The translations under genes were made by a program, and so were the position numbers. 64,000 nucleotides of DNA from Haematococcus lacustris (Eukaryota > Chlorophyta > Chlorophyceae > Chlamydomonadales > Haematococcaceae), in NCBI GenBank assembly GCA_030144725.1, contig JASKMD010000003.1:11528576-11592575 (forward strand), read 5' to 3'. Positions within the stretch are counted from its first letter, which is position 1. The number at the start of each line of letters is the position of its first letter. Of the stretch, positions 30,201 to 43,600 are shown piece after piece. The notes beneath the pieces were generated by a model. The model did not search any database, had not been told where the DNA came from, and was given only the letters and a program-made list of their open reading frames with translations.

Positions 30201-33200
30201 GGTGGGTCAGGGTGGGTCAGGGTGGGTTAGGGTGGGTCAGGGTGGGTCAGGGTGGGTCAGGGTGGGTCAGGGTGGGTCAGGGTGGGTCAGGGTGGGTCAG
30301 GGTGAGTCAGGGTGAGTCAGGGTGGGTCAGGGTGGGTCAGGGCAGGTCAGGGTGGGTCAGGGTGGGTCAGGGTGGGTCAGGGTGGGTCAGGGTGGGTCAG
30401 GGTGGGTCAGGGTGGGTCAGGGTGGGTCAGGGTGGGGCAGGGTGGGGCAGGGTGGGGCAGGGTGGGTCAGGGTGGGGCAGGGTGGGTCAGGGTGGGTCAG
30501 GGTGGGTCAGGGTGGGTCAGGGTGGGTCAGGGTGGGTCAGGGTGGGGCAGGGTGGGGCAGGGTGGGCCAGTTAAAGGGCTCTTTTGTGTGCACAATGGGG
30601 GAGGGGTGCTGGGCAGTAGCTGACCTGCAGCCCTTCCAGCAGTACGCAGGCAGTGCCCGGGCCAGGGTCAGGCGGGCTAGGCGCTGCTGGATCCACCAAG
30701 GAAAGGAAAGCTCGCTGCCGGACACTGCAGCAAGGGGGGCATGCAAAGTGGCAGCAGCTGAAGCGAAACCCAACAATACAAGTGGCGGCAGCCGATGCAA
30801 AAGCTGACGACACAGGTTGCAGCAGCTGAAGCATACGCAACAACACAGGTTGCAGCAGCGGAAGCAACCAGGGCAACCAAGAGGCTGTGGCAGGCAGAGT
30901 GACACGGAGTGACGACAGCAGCTAGGTTGGTTAGCTTGGCATGTGGAAGTGTAGGGGCAGGGGCAGCGCAGCGTGAGATAGGGTAGTCAGGGTGGCGCTG
31001 TGGGGCAGACAGAGGTGCTGGAGGCTCAAGGGGGACTGTGTGGAGCATGGCAGCAGGGGTAGCAGGGTGGTGAAGGTATGAGCTCATCGTACTGCCTGCT
31101 GCACAGCCTGTTGCCCAGCTGTTGCAGTTAGTGAGGGTCACACAACATGCTCCACACTGCCTGACACATAGTTTGCCATGGAACAGCAGCAGCATAGCAT
31201 TGTTCACAAGCACTTGGAGCAGGGCGAGCCAGGGCCAGGGTGAGAGTGAGGGCAGAGTAGACATGTGGGCTGTATGCACAGGAGCAGCTATGGCTAAGGA
31301 AGGTGGCGGGCAGCTGGCTGGTGCTGGGAGGGCAAGGCAGCACAGGCTACCTGCCTCGCCTTAGTTAGGGGCAGCCAGGGGGCCCGCAGCTCGCTGCCAC
31401 CGGCCTGGCGGGGCGCGTGAGGTGCTGCTGGCTCGGCCGACGCTGCTGCTGAGGTGGTGGTGGTGGAGCTCAGCAGGGCCTGCAACCCCTGCACTGGCAC
31501 ACTCACACAGCCTCCTATGGGGCTCATGGCAGCGGTGGGTTTGTGGTCAAGGGCGTGTATACGGGAGGTGAAGGAGGGACAGGGCAAGGAGGGCCCTGGG
31601 TCCTAGGCAATAAGGACTCTGCTGCCACTTTCGGGGCCACTGTCAGTCACGGTCAAGAGTCTCATGCGGGTTTAAGGAGTAGTGACTGAAGCACAGAGAT
31701 TGAGAGAAGAGAAGCAGATACACACAGAGAATAAGAGGAGCACAGGGACTCAGCAGCACGATGGGGTGGATCAGGTGGGATGGGTGAGGACCCCGCAACC
31801 ACCCGCCCTGCGAAGCGTCCCATCCTGCCTGTTGCCCACCATGTCAGCTGTTCACCCTGCCTGCAGTCTTCCGGGCTGAGGAGGTCACCTTCCTCACTCC
31901 CTCAAGGCAGCTGAGTACCAGCAGTGAGTGCTACGCCTCAAAGCCCAGGCTGGCAGCAGGCATGGGACGCTGCGCCAGGCTGGCAGGCATCAAGGCAGCT
32001 TGAATAGAGTGTGGGTGCCTCACCTGCTGCACCGCCTCAGCCCAGGGCTTGGAGTACAGGGCGCTGAGCACGTAGGCAGGCACTGGCTCAGGCAGGCTGC
32101 TCAGGGCAGGCAGCACTTGTGCCGCATGCCATAGCAGCTCCTGGCCTACCATCTGCACCGCATGGAGCAGTACTGCCGTCAGCAAGGGCCACAACAGAGG
32201 TCGAGTTGGGTCAGGCCGAGTCGGGTCAGGTCGAGTCGGGTCAGGTCAAGTCGGGTCAGGTCAGGTCGGGTCGGGTCGGGTCAGGTCAGGTCAGGTCAGG
32301 TCAGGTCAGGTCAGGTCAGGTCAGGTCAGGTCAGGTCAGGTCAGGTCAGGTCAGGTCAGGTCAGGTCAGGTCAGGTCAGGTCAGGTCAGGTCAGGTCAGG
32401 TCAGGTCAGGTCAGGTCAGGTCAGGTCAGGTCAGGTCAGGTCAGGTCAGGTCAGGTCAGGTCAGGTCCAGCAAAGATGGAGGAGCCCTGGCCGGAGCTAA
32501 GCCCTGGCTGTACAGGTGCTGCTTAGGTGGCCCACGCTGCAGCCCTAGCTGGCACACTCTGCATAGCTGTGCCCTGAAGCAGTCCCTTCTGCTGCAGGCC
32601 ACGCCACCCTGGCCATAGCCCAGCACTACCCTATGCAAGCCCTACCCTGCAAGCCCTACCCTGAGCTTTATCAGCCCTGATGCAAGCCCTACCCTGAGCT
32701 TTATCAGCCCTGCACAACTCCTCCTCCTCCTCCTCCTGCAAAGGGCCCAGCCCTACCCGCAGCCCTGCCCTGCCAGCCTGACCTGCAGGTGGGAGCGGGG
32801 CAGCGCTTGCTCAGCGTACTGCAGGAACTGGGCTTGGCGCCGCTGCTGCTCACCAGCCTGCAGGCAGCACCCCGCAGCAGCCACAGCAGCAGACACAGTG
32901 TCAGTCAGGGCAGTGGTCAGGGCAGTGGGGGCAAGGAGGAGGGTTGGCTGGGAGGAGGAGGCAGAGACTAAGGCAGGTTTAGGAGGAGGGAGCAAGAGCA
33001 GGAAGGTGCTCAATGCACATAAACTTGTGGGAGCATACTCCTCCCCTTTTCAATAGAAAACATGTCGGTGGGGCAGAGAGAAAGGCACACGGCACACAAA
33101 GGAGCAGCACCTCCCAGTAGTGATGGTGGCTTGCTGCTGGTGGTGGTGGTGGTGGCAGTGGTGGTGGCGGTGGTGGTGAGGGCATAATCTTCCCTTGTTC

Positions 33201-35609
33201 AGGCTGCAGTATGTGACCAGGGCACGCTTGAGAGCAGCACCTCACTGGCAAGCGCCACCACTGCTCCCTTGCACACGGGACAGCCGCAGGCAACCAGCAG
33301 CACTACCCTCCCTGCTGCAGCCCCAGCTGCCAGAGGCTGCTGCGGCTGGGCTGCCCACCTGGGCTGGGTCCTGGGCCTGATGTGTCAGGACAGCCTGCAG
33401 TCGCTTCCGCAGTTCAGTGGCGCGGGATGGGAAGGCAGAGGGCGGCCAGGGTGCAGTAGCAAAGTCCCTGCACATGGAGGTGTCAATGACATCAGGGTTT
33501 AACAACCTAAACCTGGATGGCCTGAGTCCTGGCCAGCGCAGATCTGATGATCACAGTGGGGCATGCTTGGTTGTGTGTCTGCTTGGCTGTGCAGCAGCAG
33601 ACACAGCAGTGGTCACACACAACAGACTCTGCAATCGCTCTAATGGCCATGTCCTCTGCTGTTTGTGCTGTAGCAGTCTATGAGCTCGAGGCCTAGGATC
33701 ATGTGAGACAGCATGCACAGATTCCAGGCAAGGGCTTGACATGGGCCGCGCAGGCCCAACAGGGGGCAAGCAGGTGCCTCTCCATTACTGCTCCCACATC
33801 AATGCCTGGCTGCGGAGGAGTTCCTGCCAAGTCTGAAACTGGCACCGCACTCCTGCACAAGTTGTGACGCCCATGAGTGTAGGGTGTGATGAGAAGAGTG
33901 AGGTGGGCTGGGGCCAGCATGGGGGAGGGAGGCCAGCACTCACTTAGGTGGCTGAGCGTGACCGCATGGCAGCGCCAGCGGGTGCCACAGGTGGCGCACC
34001 AGACAGCTCCATGCCTGCTCTGCACTAGGGCTCAAGTGGTACAGCGCAGACACCAGCACCGGCAGCGTCAGGCAGCTGGGGCCAGAGGCAGAGGCAGAGG
34101 CACAGCCCGCTGCTGGGGCAGTGGCAGGGGCGGGATGAGCACAACAGCTCCACCAGGACAGCGGATCACTGCCCTGACCAGCAGTCTCCTGGGCAGACCC
34201 TGCCAGCGCTGCCCTGGAGCAGGCTTTGCCAATGGCAGGGGGGGCTGCTGGCTGGGGCGCTGCCAGGTCGCACCCCACAGCACCCCTCCTGGCCTGCCTC
34301 CCCCCTTGGCCCTCCCGGCTGCTAGCCTCCCTCCCTGAGCCCACCAGGGGGGACGGCCTGGGGCTGCTGGGTTGTGGCGTTGCCTGTGATGATGTGCTTC
34401 GAGCCAGCAGCTGGGTGGTGTGCAGTGCCAGCAGGCTGCAGTCTGGCAGCTGCTGGGCTAGCTGCTGGGCGGCCCAGTGCAGCAGCTGCTGGCGCGGCCC
34501 TTGCAGCTGAGAACAGCCCAGGGAGCCGGGCCGTGGGAGTTGCCAGGGAGTTGAGGCCACTGTGGGGTCCAGCTTGGGTCCTGAGGCTGTGTGCAGGGGC
34601 AAGGGTGAGGTCATGGTGCTCATGGCGATGGTGTGAGGGGCGGGGCGCTGCAGGCGGCGGTCAGCTGAGGGGCGGTTGCACTCAGGGGCACCGCTGCCGC
34701 TGCTGCTGCCGCTGCTGCTGGCACTCCCCGCACGGAGGTCCATGTGGATGGCGCTGGTGGCATCAGGGCTGCGGGGAGGGGAGGATGGGCAGGGCCTGGG
34801 GGCAGGCGTTGTAAAAGAGGAGGCATGAGGAGGGGGAGGGGTCAGGGGAGGGGCGGCGGAGCTGCTGATCCAGTGCTGGGAGGGTACCTCAAGCTGCAAG
34901 GCATACAGCCAAGCAGCAGGCAGGTGGCGGTGAATGCAGGCAGCAGGTAGGTGGGATGACATGGCCGCCATCAGGCCTGCAAGTGCTGTGACTGCAGTTT
35001 GCACATGGCTAAGCTATTTGTGTTGCAACACAACATGGCTTAGCAGCAGCAGTGCTTTAAGATGTTTGGGTGGCATGCAGTACATGGCATCGCAGCATGC
35101 ACGATGGACAGCAGGCAGTGTGGCTTGATGTGCGCATGAGGAGGTGGGCTCCCTCTGGGGTTCTTGCATGACTGTACTAATGGACCTGTTTCAGGGCTGC
35201 AGACCTGCAAATACAGCTGCAGCGCCTTCTCATGCAGCGACATGGCAAGAAGGGCTTCCAGTTGCTGCTTAGGCTGCTCCTTGCTGGCGGAGGCAATGTA
35301 GCCAGGCTGCATGACCTCCGCTTCCAGCACACAGTCGCTGCATGAGCGCTGACCAGGAACGACCACCTCACTGCCTTCATACCCAGGGCTGCTCACTGCA
35401 GCCGGGGCAGTCAAGGATACGGCCTGCTGCTCAGCCTGCACAGCGTTGAAAGTGCAGCATTCAACAAGCCGTACCCACTTGCTCTGCACATGGCAACGCA
35501 CCTCTGCTACGCCACCATTGCTACGGAGCTCCGTGAGGGCCTTTCGTAGACGCTTTAGAGCCTCGCTGGCCTTAGACGAAGCAACTGCAAGGTTGGTCTC
35601 TGCTGGCAT
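27252..35609 (-). CDS. Unrecognised multi-exon gene, leucine-rich helical protein
   Basis: The start is well supported: ATG at 35609, exon 35609-35205 in phase 0 with a GT donor, then exon 35013-34888 in phase. Further coding-looking minus-strand segments follow at about 34780-33950, 33500-33370, 32970-32790, 32200-32000, 31600-31380, 31240-31090, 30740-30640, 29900-29750, 29420-29340, 29190-29010, 28160-27900, 27700-27600 and 27540-27260. Most are short amphipathic, L/A/Q-rich helices (for example the segment LLHAVQMVGQELLWHAAQVL). This suggests an alpha-solenoid of HEAT/ARM or FASTK/RAP type, but no signature motif was found and only the first two exons are phase-checked. One segment (34700-34000) is S/P-rich linker. 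The introns hold two large arrays, at 30122-30569 and 32206-32467. The 3' end is uncertain. Confidence 0.45.
30122..30569. repeat. 10-bp array (GGTGGGTCAG)n
   Basis: About 44 copies with rare variants (GGCGAGTCAG, GGTGGGGCAG). It lies in an intron-like gap of the minus-strand gene, whose sense strand reads (CTGACCCACC)n. Confidence 0.95.
32206..32467. repeat. 5-bp array (GGTCA)n
   Basis: Perfect from about 32277 to 32466, preceded by degenerate GGTCGAGTCG-type units. The sense strand of the surrounding minus-strand gene reads (TGACC)n. Confidence 0.95.
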
Positions 35610-36072
35610 CCTAGTCCCACTGCCCGCAGGGGAAACCGAGACTTGCTACGTCACACATGCGCATGTAGGATGCGCGCAGGGATAGCACAGAAGGCGGCAA
35701 CATTTGAACAGCACATGCTGCTCATCGCATCTCCGAGCATGCATGAGCTTTTAAGATGACCTACCTGTAAGCAATGACCTGGTTAGCTGTAAGCAATGAC
35801 CTGTAAGCAATGACCTGGTTCAACAGAAGCCAAAACAAACAGGAGAGTTCGATGGCGGAGCTCTTTGTATGCACACATGCCACTATTTCAGTACCCTATA
35901 ACACTACGCATGCTCATACGCGGCTGTACAGCTACATAGCGTGTACTTATGATTGCGGCGTCCAAGGTCAAGCAAAACTCCATGTCGTATACCTTTGGTG
36001 CACCTGCAGCTCCAGCAAGTCACAGCAAAGTCTATGCGCTGCTGCTGGCAATTTGCATTTCCTATATAAGCG
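35610..36072. promoter_or_regulatory. Shared divergent promoter region
   Basis: 463 bp separate the start codons of the minus-strand helical gene and the plus-strand SNF2 gene, so the two are head to head and probably share this promoter. A CCTATATAAG at 36061-36070 resembles a TATA box but sits only a few bases before the SNF2 ATG, too close to place the start site for that ATG. A GCAATGACCTG-type repeat (three copies, 35770-35818) lies on the left half. Confidence 0.45.
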
Positions 36073-39000
36073 ATGGAGGGCGCATCAGCCGGCGGGGGAC
36101 CCGCGCAGAAGAAGCAGCGCGTTAGAGGGAAAGATGAGGCTGGGGCTGCAGAATCAAGCTCAGGTGTGATGGCCGCGCGCGGTCACCTGGTAGCCTGCGG
36201 CGATACTGCGGTGGTTCCTCCTCCGTGCAAGCAGGGGTGGACCACCAAGCCGCACTGAAAGCAGTGGTGGCGAACCTGGACCTGCTGCTGGGGGACGATG
36301 AGCTCGAGCCACCCCCAGTAGGAAACAGTCCTGCCACCATACCGGTCCAGCTTCCTCCTGCGGCGCCCTGCCGCAGCCTAAGACTTGTGACAGAACACAC
36401 TACCTGTGCCTTGTGTCCTGCAGAAAGTGATGAAAATGGCGCTAATGCCGCACCAACGCATGGCGCTTGCATGGATGTGCAAGCGTGAACTGTCAGGCAG
36501 CAACCCCAGCGGGGGCATCTTGGCAGATGACCAGGGCCTGGGCAAAACCGTGAGCACCATCTCCCTGTTGGTCACCAACCCACCAGACCCCACAGCCACT
36601 GGGCCCAGGGTGAGTGTGTCACCTGCCCTGACCTCCCCGCCCTGACTCCCCTGCCCTGACTCCCCTGCCCTGACTCCCCTGCCCTGACTCCCCTGATCTG
36701 ACCTGACCTGACCTGACCTGACCTGACCTGACCTGACCTGACCTGACCTGACCTGACCTGACCTGACCTGACCTGACCTGACCGTCCTGTCCCACCCCAT
36801 GCCTGCCTTGCCCTGCTGGCCCCGTCAGCACGGCCAACACTTCAGCATCAGTGGGAAGCACTGGCAACCCCAGCCCAGGGGCAGCCCGCAGCAGCTCTCC
36901 CAGTGTGAGAGCACAGTGAAGCTGCGCATTGGACAATGTGGCTTTGCAGCAACAACACAGGCTCATGCTGCGTGCTGCCTGGCCCTGCTCCTGACCACCT
37001 GGTGACAGGCAGCAGCCCCAGCAGCCTCTCCCACTCTCAGCCCCTCAGGCAAGCCATTGTGCGTCAATGGCTCCAGCTCAGGGGCGGCAGCTTCCGAGCA
37101 GCTGCCCATGCTCGAACTGCCGCCCTGCCTTGAGGCCGAGGGGGCCGAAGAGGAAGGGGAGGGAGCGGAGAGCGAGGAGGAGGAGGAACAGGAGCAGGAG
37201 GAGGAGGAGCTGCCGGGTTTGTTGCCTGGGGGCAGCCTGGTGGTGTGTCCCACCTCCCTGCTGCACCAGTGGCGGCGTGAAGTGGAGGCCAAGGTCAACT
37301 GCCGGGCAGCAGGCATCACCGTGCACGTGTACCATGGCAAGGTGCCACTGGGGCTGGGGCTGAGGCGGGGACCAAGGGCAGAGCCTTGCTTGGGACCAAG
37401 GGCAGGGCCAAGGGGCAAGAGGCAGCATGTAAAGACAAGGGATGGGTAGGAAGGAGGCCAAGGTGCAAGTCAGAGTGGGGCACCTAGCTTGTTTAAAGCA
37501 GGGGAGTGACGATTTGTACCCCGTCGCTACTGTCGCTGCCCGTACCTACCTTTTGCACTGGTTGACCTTCCCTCCCACCCCCTGCCATTGCCATTTCCCG
37601 CTCTGGCCTACCCTCCCCCTGCCTGCCCTGCCTCCTGACCTACCTGCCGCCCTGACCTACCCTCCCTGCCTGCCCTGCCCCCTGTCTCCCACTTAGGACA
37701 AGGCCAGCCTGGCCTCCACCCTGTCAAAATACAGCGTGGTGCTCACCACCTATGGCACGCTAGCCTCTGAGTGCCCCGCTCGCCCCACACCCACATCCCG
37801 AGCCTCAGCCAACCGGCCTCAGCCCCGGGCCAAAGCAGCAGGCATCCCCAACGCACCGCCCTCAGCGCAGCCAGCTCGGCAGCCCAAGCTAGAGAGTGGG
37901 CAGGCAGGGGTCCTCAAACAAGAGGGCAAGGCGGGTGTGGCTCTAAAACTGGAGGCCAGTGGGAGAGCAGTGAAGGAGGAGGGGCAGGACCTGAAGCCAG
38001 GCCCTGGCACCAGCAGCAGCCAGGTGGGGGGCGTGGCGGCAGCAGGAGCGAAAGGCAGTCAAACCCCGGGCCCCCACCGCTCAGGCCAGGTGACCTCCCC
38101 ACTCCCTAGCGCCCTGACCTCCACCCCAGACCGACCCAGCGCCCGCCCGGCGGCTGGCTTGGAGGGTGTTGGCCCCTTGTACCGCATCCGCTGGCACCGA
38201 GTGGTGCTTGATGAGGCGCAGAGCATCAAGAACAGCCGCACCCTGGCAGCGCATGCGGTGTGCAGGCTGGCAGCAAGGTACCGCTGGTGCCTCAGCGGTA
38301 CACCCATACAAAACTCGGTGGGTCGGGGCGCTGGCAGCAGCAGCACACACATCATGACAAACAGCAGCACCAACACCAACGCCACCCAAGTATGACTTAG
38401 CAACAGCAGAACCACCACCACACTACCAGCAGCAGAAGGCGGCAGCAGACTGTGCCAGTGTAGTGAGTATCAGCAGTGAGTATCAGCAGTGAGTATCAGC
38501 AGCGACAGGCGAAGCAGTACTGTCTGGATGAGGGTAACGGAGCGGAGGGCGCCAAGGCTGTTGAGGGTGGCAGGGAAGGGTCAGGAGGAGGGCGGTGGGG
38601 GCTTGAGGGTGGCGGGCCCCTGCTCCCTGCCAGCTGAGGAGTGCCGACTGACACTTTCACAGGCAAGCTGCAGTGTGAAACCCTTACAGGCCAGCAGGGG
38701 CTGGTGTTAGGGCAGTGGGCCAAATGCATCCACTGGCCCTGCTGCAGCCTGCCTGTGAGAGTGTGGGTGCTGGTAGTCACACTTCTTGCATTTGAATGCC
38801 ACAGGGCTGGAGGGTGTCCAGTCTGAGGGGCAGGCTGGGGGTGGGTCAGGTGGTCAGCACCAGATGGCCCAATGGGCAAGCTAAGGTTGGGTGTGAGCAC
38901 ATGGGTGGGGTGAGCGGTGTAGGGGTGGGGTGTGATGTGTGCAGTGACATGTGTCAGGTGTGACATGTGTGTGATGTGGTGTGTGAGGTGTAGGGTGGCC

Positions 39001-40615
39001 TGTTGTGTGCAGGTGGATGACCTGCAGGCCTACTTTCAGTTCCTGCGGTTCCGCCCCTACAACGACCCGCGCCACTTCAGGCTGTTCATCAAGGCGCCCA
39101 TCACTGCTGACCCTGAGGCAGGCTACAAGCGCCTGGCTGTCATCCTGCAGGTGGGAGGGGAGGGGAGGGGAGGGGAGGGGAGGGGAGGGGAGGGGAGGGG
39201 AGGGGAGGGGAGGGGAGGGGAGGGGAGGGGAGGGGACGGAGCAGAAGGCAGGCCTGGGAAGGGGCCAGGGCCGTTAATGACACCCAATGGCAGAGCTGTC
39301 CATATGTCCAGCCTTGGGCGCCTACCCATGCGCCCTGAAGTGGCTGCCACTGCAAGCGATGCTCCTGCTCTTGCAATTGCTCCAGCTATCGCACATGGCC
39401 CTTCTCTGATGCATTACCCTGGGTTCCAGACAGTCCTGCTGCGGCGCACCAAGTCAAGCCAACTCAAGGGGGAGCCCATCGTAAAGATCCCTCCACGTCA
39501 ACAGCAGCTGCTGCGCCAGGAGTTCAGCCCAGAGGCAAGCTGTGGCCCTCCCCCTCCCCTTCCCCCTCCCACGCCCTCGCCCATGCCCAAGCCCCCTCCT
39601 ACTCCACCCCTCCCTCCACCTTCCCCCACGTGTCCCCTCCTGTCACTCTTCATCACCCTCGGGTTCGGTTCTGCATTAGGGTTAGGCTTAACCCTAACCC
39701 TAATCCTAACCCACCCCGTTCCCTCCTGCCACTCCTCCTCACCCTCCCACCTGCACCTTCCCACCTGCCCACCCTTCCACTGCTCCCTGCCCGCCCAGGA
39801 ACTGGCCACCTACCGGCAGCTGCAGGCAGAGAGCGAGGCTGCCCTGAAGGCTGCTGCCACCGCCCCTGGCCAGCAGTACGTCAACATGCTGTACAGCCTG
39901 CTGCGCCTGCGCCAGGGCTGCAACCACCCCTGGCTGGTAAAGGGCGGGCCAGGAGGGGTGAAGGCAGGAGGAGGTGGGGCCGAGGGGAGACCGGCCACTG
40001 CGGCAGAGGTGGGTGGCTGGGGCTGGTGCAGGGAACGCAGGCAGCAGCTGAGCAGTCACGCTGGCCTGCATGGGGCTGGACGGCTGCTGCCTGGGTAGTC
40101 AGGCAAGCGGTGGAAGGACCAGATGGCTCAAGAGGAGCTCCCCTGGTGATGGTGGGCTGTTGGCTGATGCTGGGCCTCAGGGCTGGTTGGGGTGCCCTAG
40201 GGGATTGGGAGGAGTATGTGCATGGCGTGACAGCAAGCAGCGCAGCAGTAGCAGTACAGGGGGAGCGCTGGCAGCAGCTGGACAGCCAGGGGTCAGGCCG
40301 TTGGGGATGGGGTAACAGCCATGGATAGCAGCTGGGTCGTCCCAGCTTCTTGTGCTACACCACGGCTGCTGCACCGGCTGCTGCACCGCAGCCTCCAGTT
40401 GGCATCTGTTGGCTAGCTCGGATCACCTTGTGTAGCCACAGCCTAGTCAAATGCCAGTCTGGGCTAGGGCCAGGGCCAGGGCCAGGTCCAGGGCCAGCCT
40501 AGTCAAATGCTTGGGCAGTCTTGGCCTTTACAGTCACAGCATGGGAACATTCACACCGCAACCTGTAGTGTGGTGAATTGCCTGCCCTGCTGCTGGCTAT
40601 GGCTGGCTATGGCTT

Positions 40616-40652
<37 letters not shown>

Positions 40653-43600
40653 TTGGCTGCAACTCCTCCACGCCACACGCTGCTGCCCTGCAGCTGGCAG
40701 CTGCCCGGAAGCTGAGTCCTGGCCAGCGGGAGCAGCTGCTGGCAGCAGTGCGTCAGGGCGGGGCTCAGTGCGGGGTCTGTGGGGACGTGGCAGAGGACGC
40801 TGTGGTGGGGCGCTGCGGCCACACCTACTGCCGGCAGTGCGCTGCGGGGCAGCTGGAAGGGGCAGGTGCGGGGCGGAGGGACTGAGGGCGGGACCTGGTG
40901 AGGGTGGGTCTTAGGGCCATTGGGCAGGGCACAGTGCAAAGGGGAGCTGCAGGGGGCAAGGCATAGTGGGTGGGCGGGTGTACGGGGCCGTGTGCAGGGG
41001 GTGTCGCAAAGGCAGGGTAGGGGAGCCCCCTACCCTTACCTGCCGCCGCTGCTTGCCGCTACCCTTGCCGCTACCCTTACCCCTATCCCTACCCTTACCC
41101 CTACCCCTACCCCTACCCCTACCCCTACCCCTACCCCTACCCCTACCCCTACCCTGTGGAACAGGGCACCACAGGCTCCCAGCCTTCCCCTGCTCCTCCT
41201 CACCCTCTACCCCTACCCATACATCTAACACCCCACTCCAGCTGCTGGTCTCCTCAGCCCTGCTCCAGCAATGACCTGCATGCGTGTGCTGCCCTCCCTG
41301 GCCCCTGCCTGCCGGGCGCTTGCAGGCCCTGATGACGACTTCCTGTGCACCACCTGCTCCGCTGTGCTGCGCACCCCTGATGTGTTCGGGGCAGCAGCGC
41401 TGCAGGCCGCCAGCGGGGCGCAGGGCGGGGCGGCGGCAAAGGCTGCCAAGGCAGCCGCGGCAGCCAAACGAACAGGCAAGCAGGCAGGCAGGCGCGCAAG
41501 CAGCCGTGCTTGTGTTGCTTGCTTAACTTGGTGGCCCGCTGCTCTGTTAGGTTGCGACCGTGTCTAGGTGGGGAGGGGAGGAGAGCAGGTGCCAGGTCAA
41601 GTCCACCAGGTGCCCTCAGGGCCTCACTGGCTATACTGCAGTGCGTGTACCACGTATGCTGGATGGCTGAACCAGGCTGCGGTATGGCCCTGGCAGTCCT
41701 GCCTTCCCTCCACCTCCACGTCTTGTGGCCGTGACTGGAACTACAGCTATGGCTGGGACTGGGGCTGGGCTGGAGATCGGGCTAGGGCTGGGGTTACGGC
41801 TGGAGTATGGGGTGGGGCTGGGGCTGGGGGTTGGGCTGGAGTTCGGGCTGGGGCTGGGGTTGGGGCTGGAGTTTGGGCTGGGGCTGGGGCTGGGGCTGGG
41901 GCTGCGGCTGGGGCTGGGGCTGGGGCTGGGGCTGGGGCTGGGGCTGGGGCTGGGGCTGGGGCTGGAGTTCAGGCTGGGGCTGGGGCTGGGGGTTGGGCTG
42001 GGGCTGCAGCAGCGTCAGCCATCCACCTGGCATCCCCCCCTGTGTGTGACCCTCCCTCTGTTCCGTGTGGTCTGTGGCGTTGTAAGTGCAGCTGAGGGGG
42101 ACAGCAAGGCAGCGGCCTGGGTGTCGTCAGCCAAGGTGGACTGCTTGCTGGCGCTGCTGGAGGAGGTGCGGCAGCGCAATGCGGGACAGGAGGTCAAGCC
42201 AGCGGGGCGGGCGGCGGCAGCACCCACGTAAGGGAAGGGGAGAGGGGCAAGGGGATAGGTGGGGAGCCATGTGGTAAGGGTGAGAGGAAGAGCGGAAGGA
42301 GGGATGGGAAGGGAGGGGAGGGGAGGGAGGGGGACGGATGGAGAGGAAGGAAGGGAGGGCATGGGAGGGAGGGCAAGGAAGGGAGAGGAAGGAAGGGAGG
42401 GCAAGGGAGGAGAGGGTTAGGTTTAAACATTGTAAGAGGGGAGCGGGGCGCTGAATGGTGTGGCTGCTTGCTAGCACTGGGATACTCCTCTGACGACTGA
42501 CTTGTTTCGCACCAGAGTATGTGTTGCTGCCCATCGACATCTCTGACCATGACCAACCCATCTCCATGGCCATTCTCCCAACACTTCTCTCCTAGACATA
42601 TGACCTAGACAGAGGTGGGGAGGGACCATGACGTGGCATGCAAGGCCGGGGTCAGATCTGAGTCTCAGACACACTTTGCTCACTCATGTTTGCCTTAAGC
42701 CTGTCAGCGTGGCCCCCCACCTGCACCCCTCCCACCTCTGCCTCATCCCCAGCAGTGAGGCTTCACACCTTACGCTGTTGCTCGCGTGGCCCTCTGCTCG
42801 CAGCAACGTGTTGCTAGGCAAGCAGAGCAAGACCAGCGCGCAGCTGAAGGGCGTGTTCAAGCGCCTGCCGTCTGCCCCCGCAGCAAAGGAGGGGGGCCAA
42901 GGAGGGGGGATGTCACAGGGCGGCCGCCTGCTGCGTGATGGAAGGAAGCCAGAGAAGGTGCCAGGGCGATGGGAAAGGAGCTGCAGAGGCAGGGCAGGGC
43001 AAGGGCAAGGGAAGATGAAGGGGAAGGGGAAGGGGAAGGGGAAGGGGAAGGCAAAGGTCATGCTGGCTGAGGGGGTGCTGAGGTGGCTGTGCCGTGCAGG
43101 TGATCGTGTTCAGCCAGTGGACGGGCATGCTGGACGTGCTAGAGATTGCGCTGCGCCGCGCCGGCCACGTCTTTACACGCTTGGACGGCGGCCTCAGCAT
43201 TGCTGCGCGCGAGCAGGCCATCGCTGAGTTTGAGGGCAAGGCAGAGGTGAGGCGGCGCAGGTGAGGGGGCGGCTAGGGGCGCAAGCAGTGGCTGCAAGGA
43301 ATAGAGAGGGGGTCAGGGGTAAGGGGTCAGAGTGTGAGGGGTGTCGATGCAGTGTGGACTTTAAGAGCAGCATTTTGAGGTAATTGAGGTTACTGGGCAC
43401 AGGGCGTGGCATGGACTTGTGAAAGAGCATATGAGGTCACTGAGGTCAGCACAGGGCTCAGCAAGGCCAGCACACTCAGGTCACTGAGCTTACTCAGCAC
43501 TTTGAAAGGAGCATATGAGGTTCATTAACACATGGCTCAGCAAGGCCAGTGCTAGGGCACAAGCACTGGCAGGCCGGGCTGCTGCAGAGTGTGATCAGGG

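Noticed and set aside
30152..30807. Glycine/valine-rich proteins from the 10-bp array
   Set aside because: Simple-sequence translation inside an intron-like gap of the minus-strand gene.
36061..36070. TATA box for the SNF2 gene
   Set aside because: It lies directly before the chosen ATG, leaving no room for a start site and leader; it could serve only if translation starts further downstream.
41568..42095. Glycine/leucine-rich ORFs through the (GGGGCT)n array
   Set aside because: The SNF2 exons on either side join in phase without this segment; several frames are open because the repeat has no stops.
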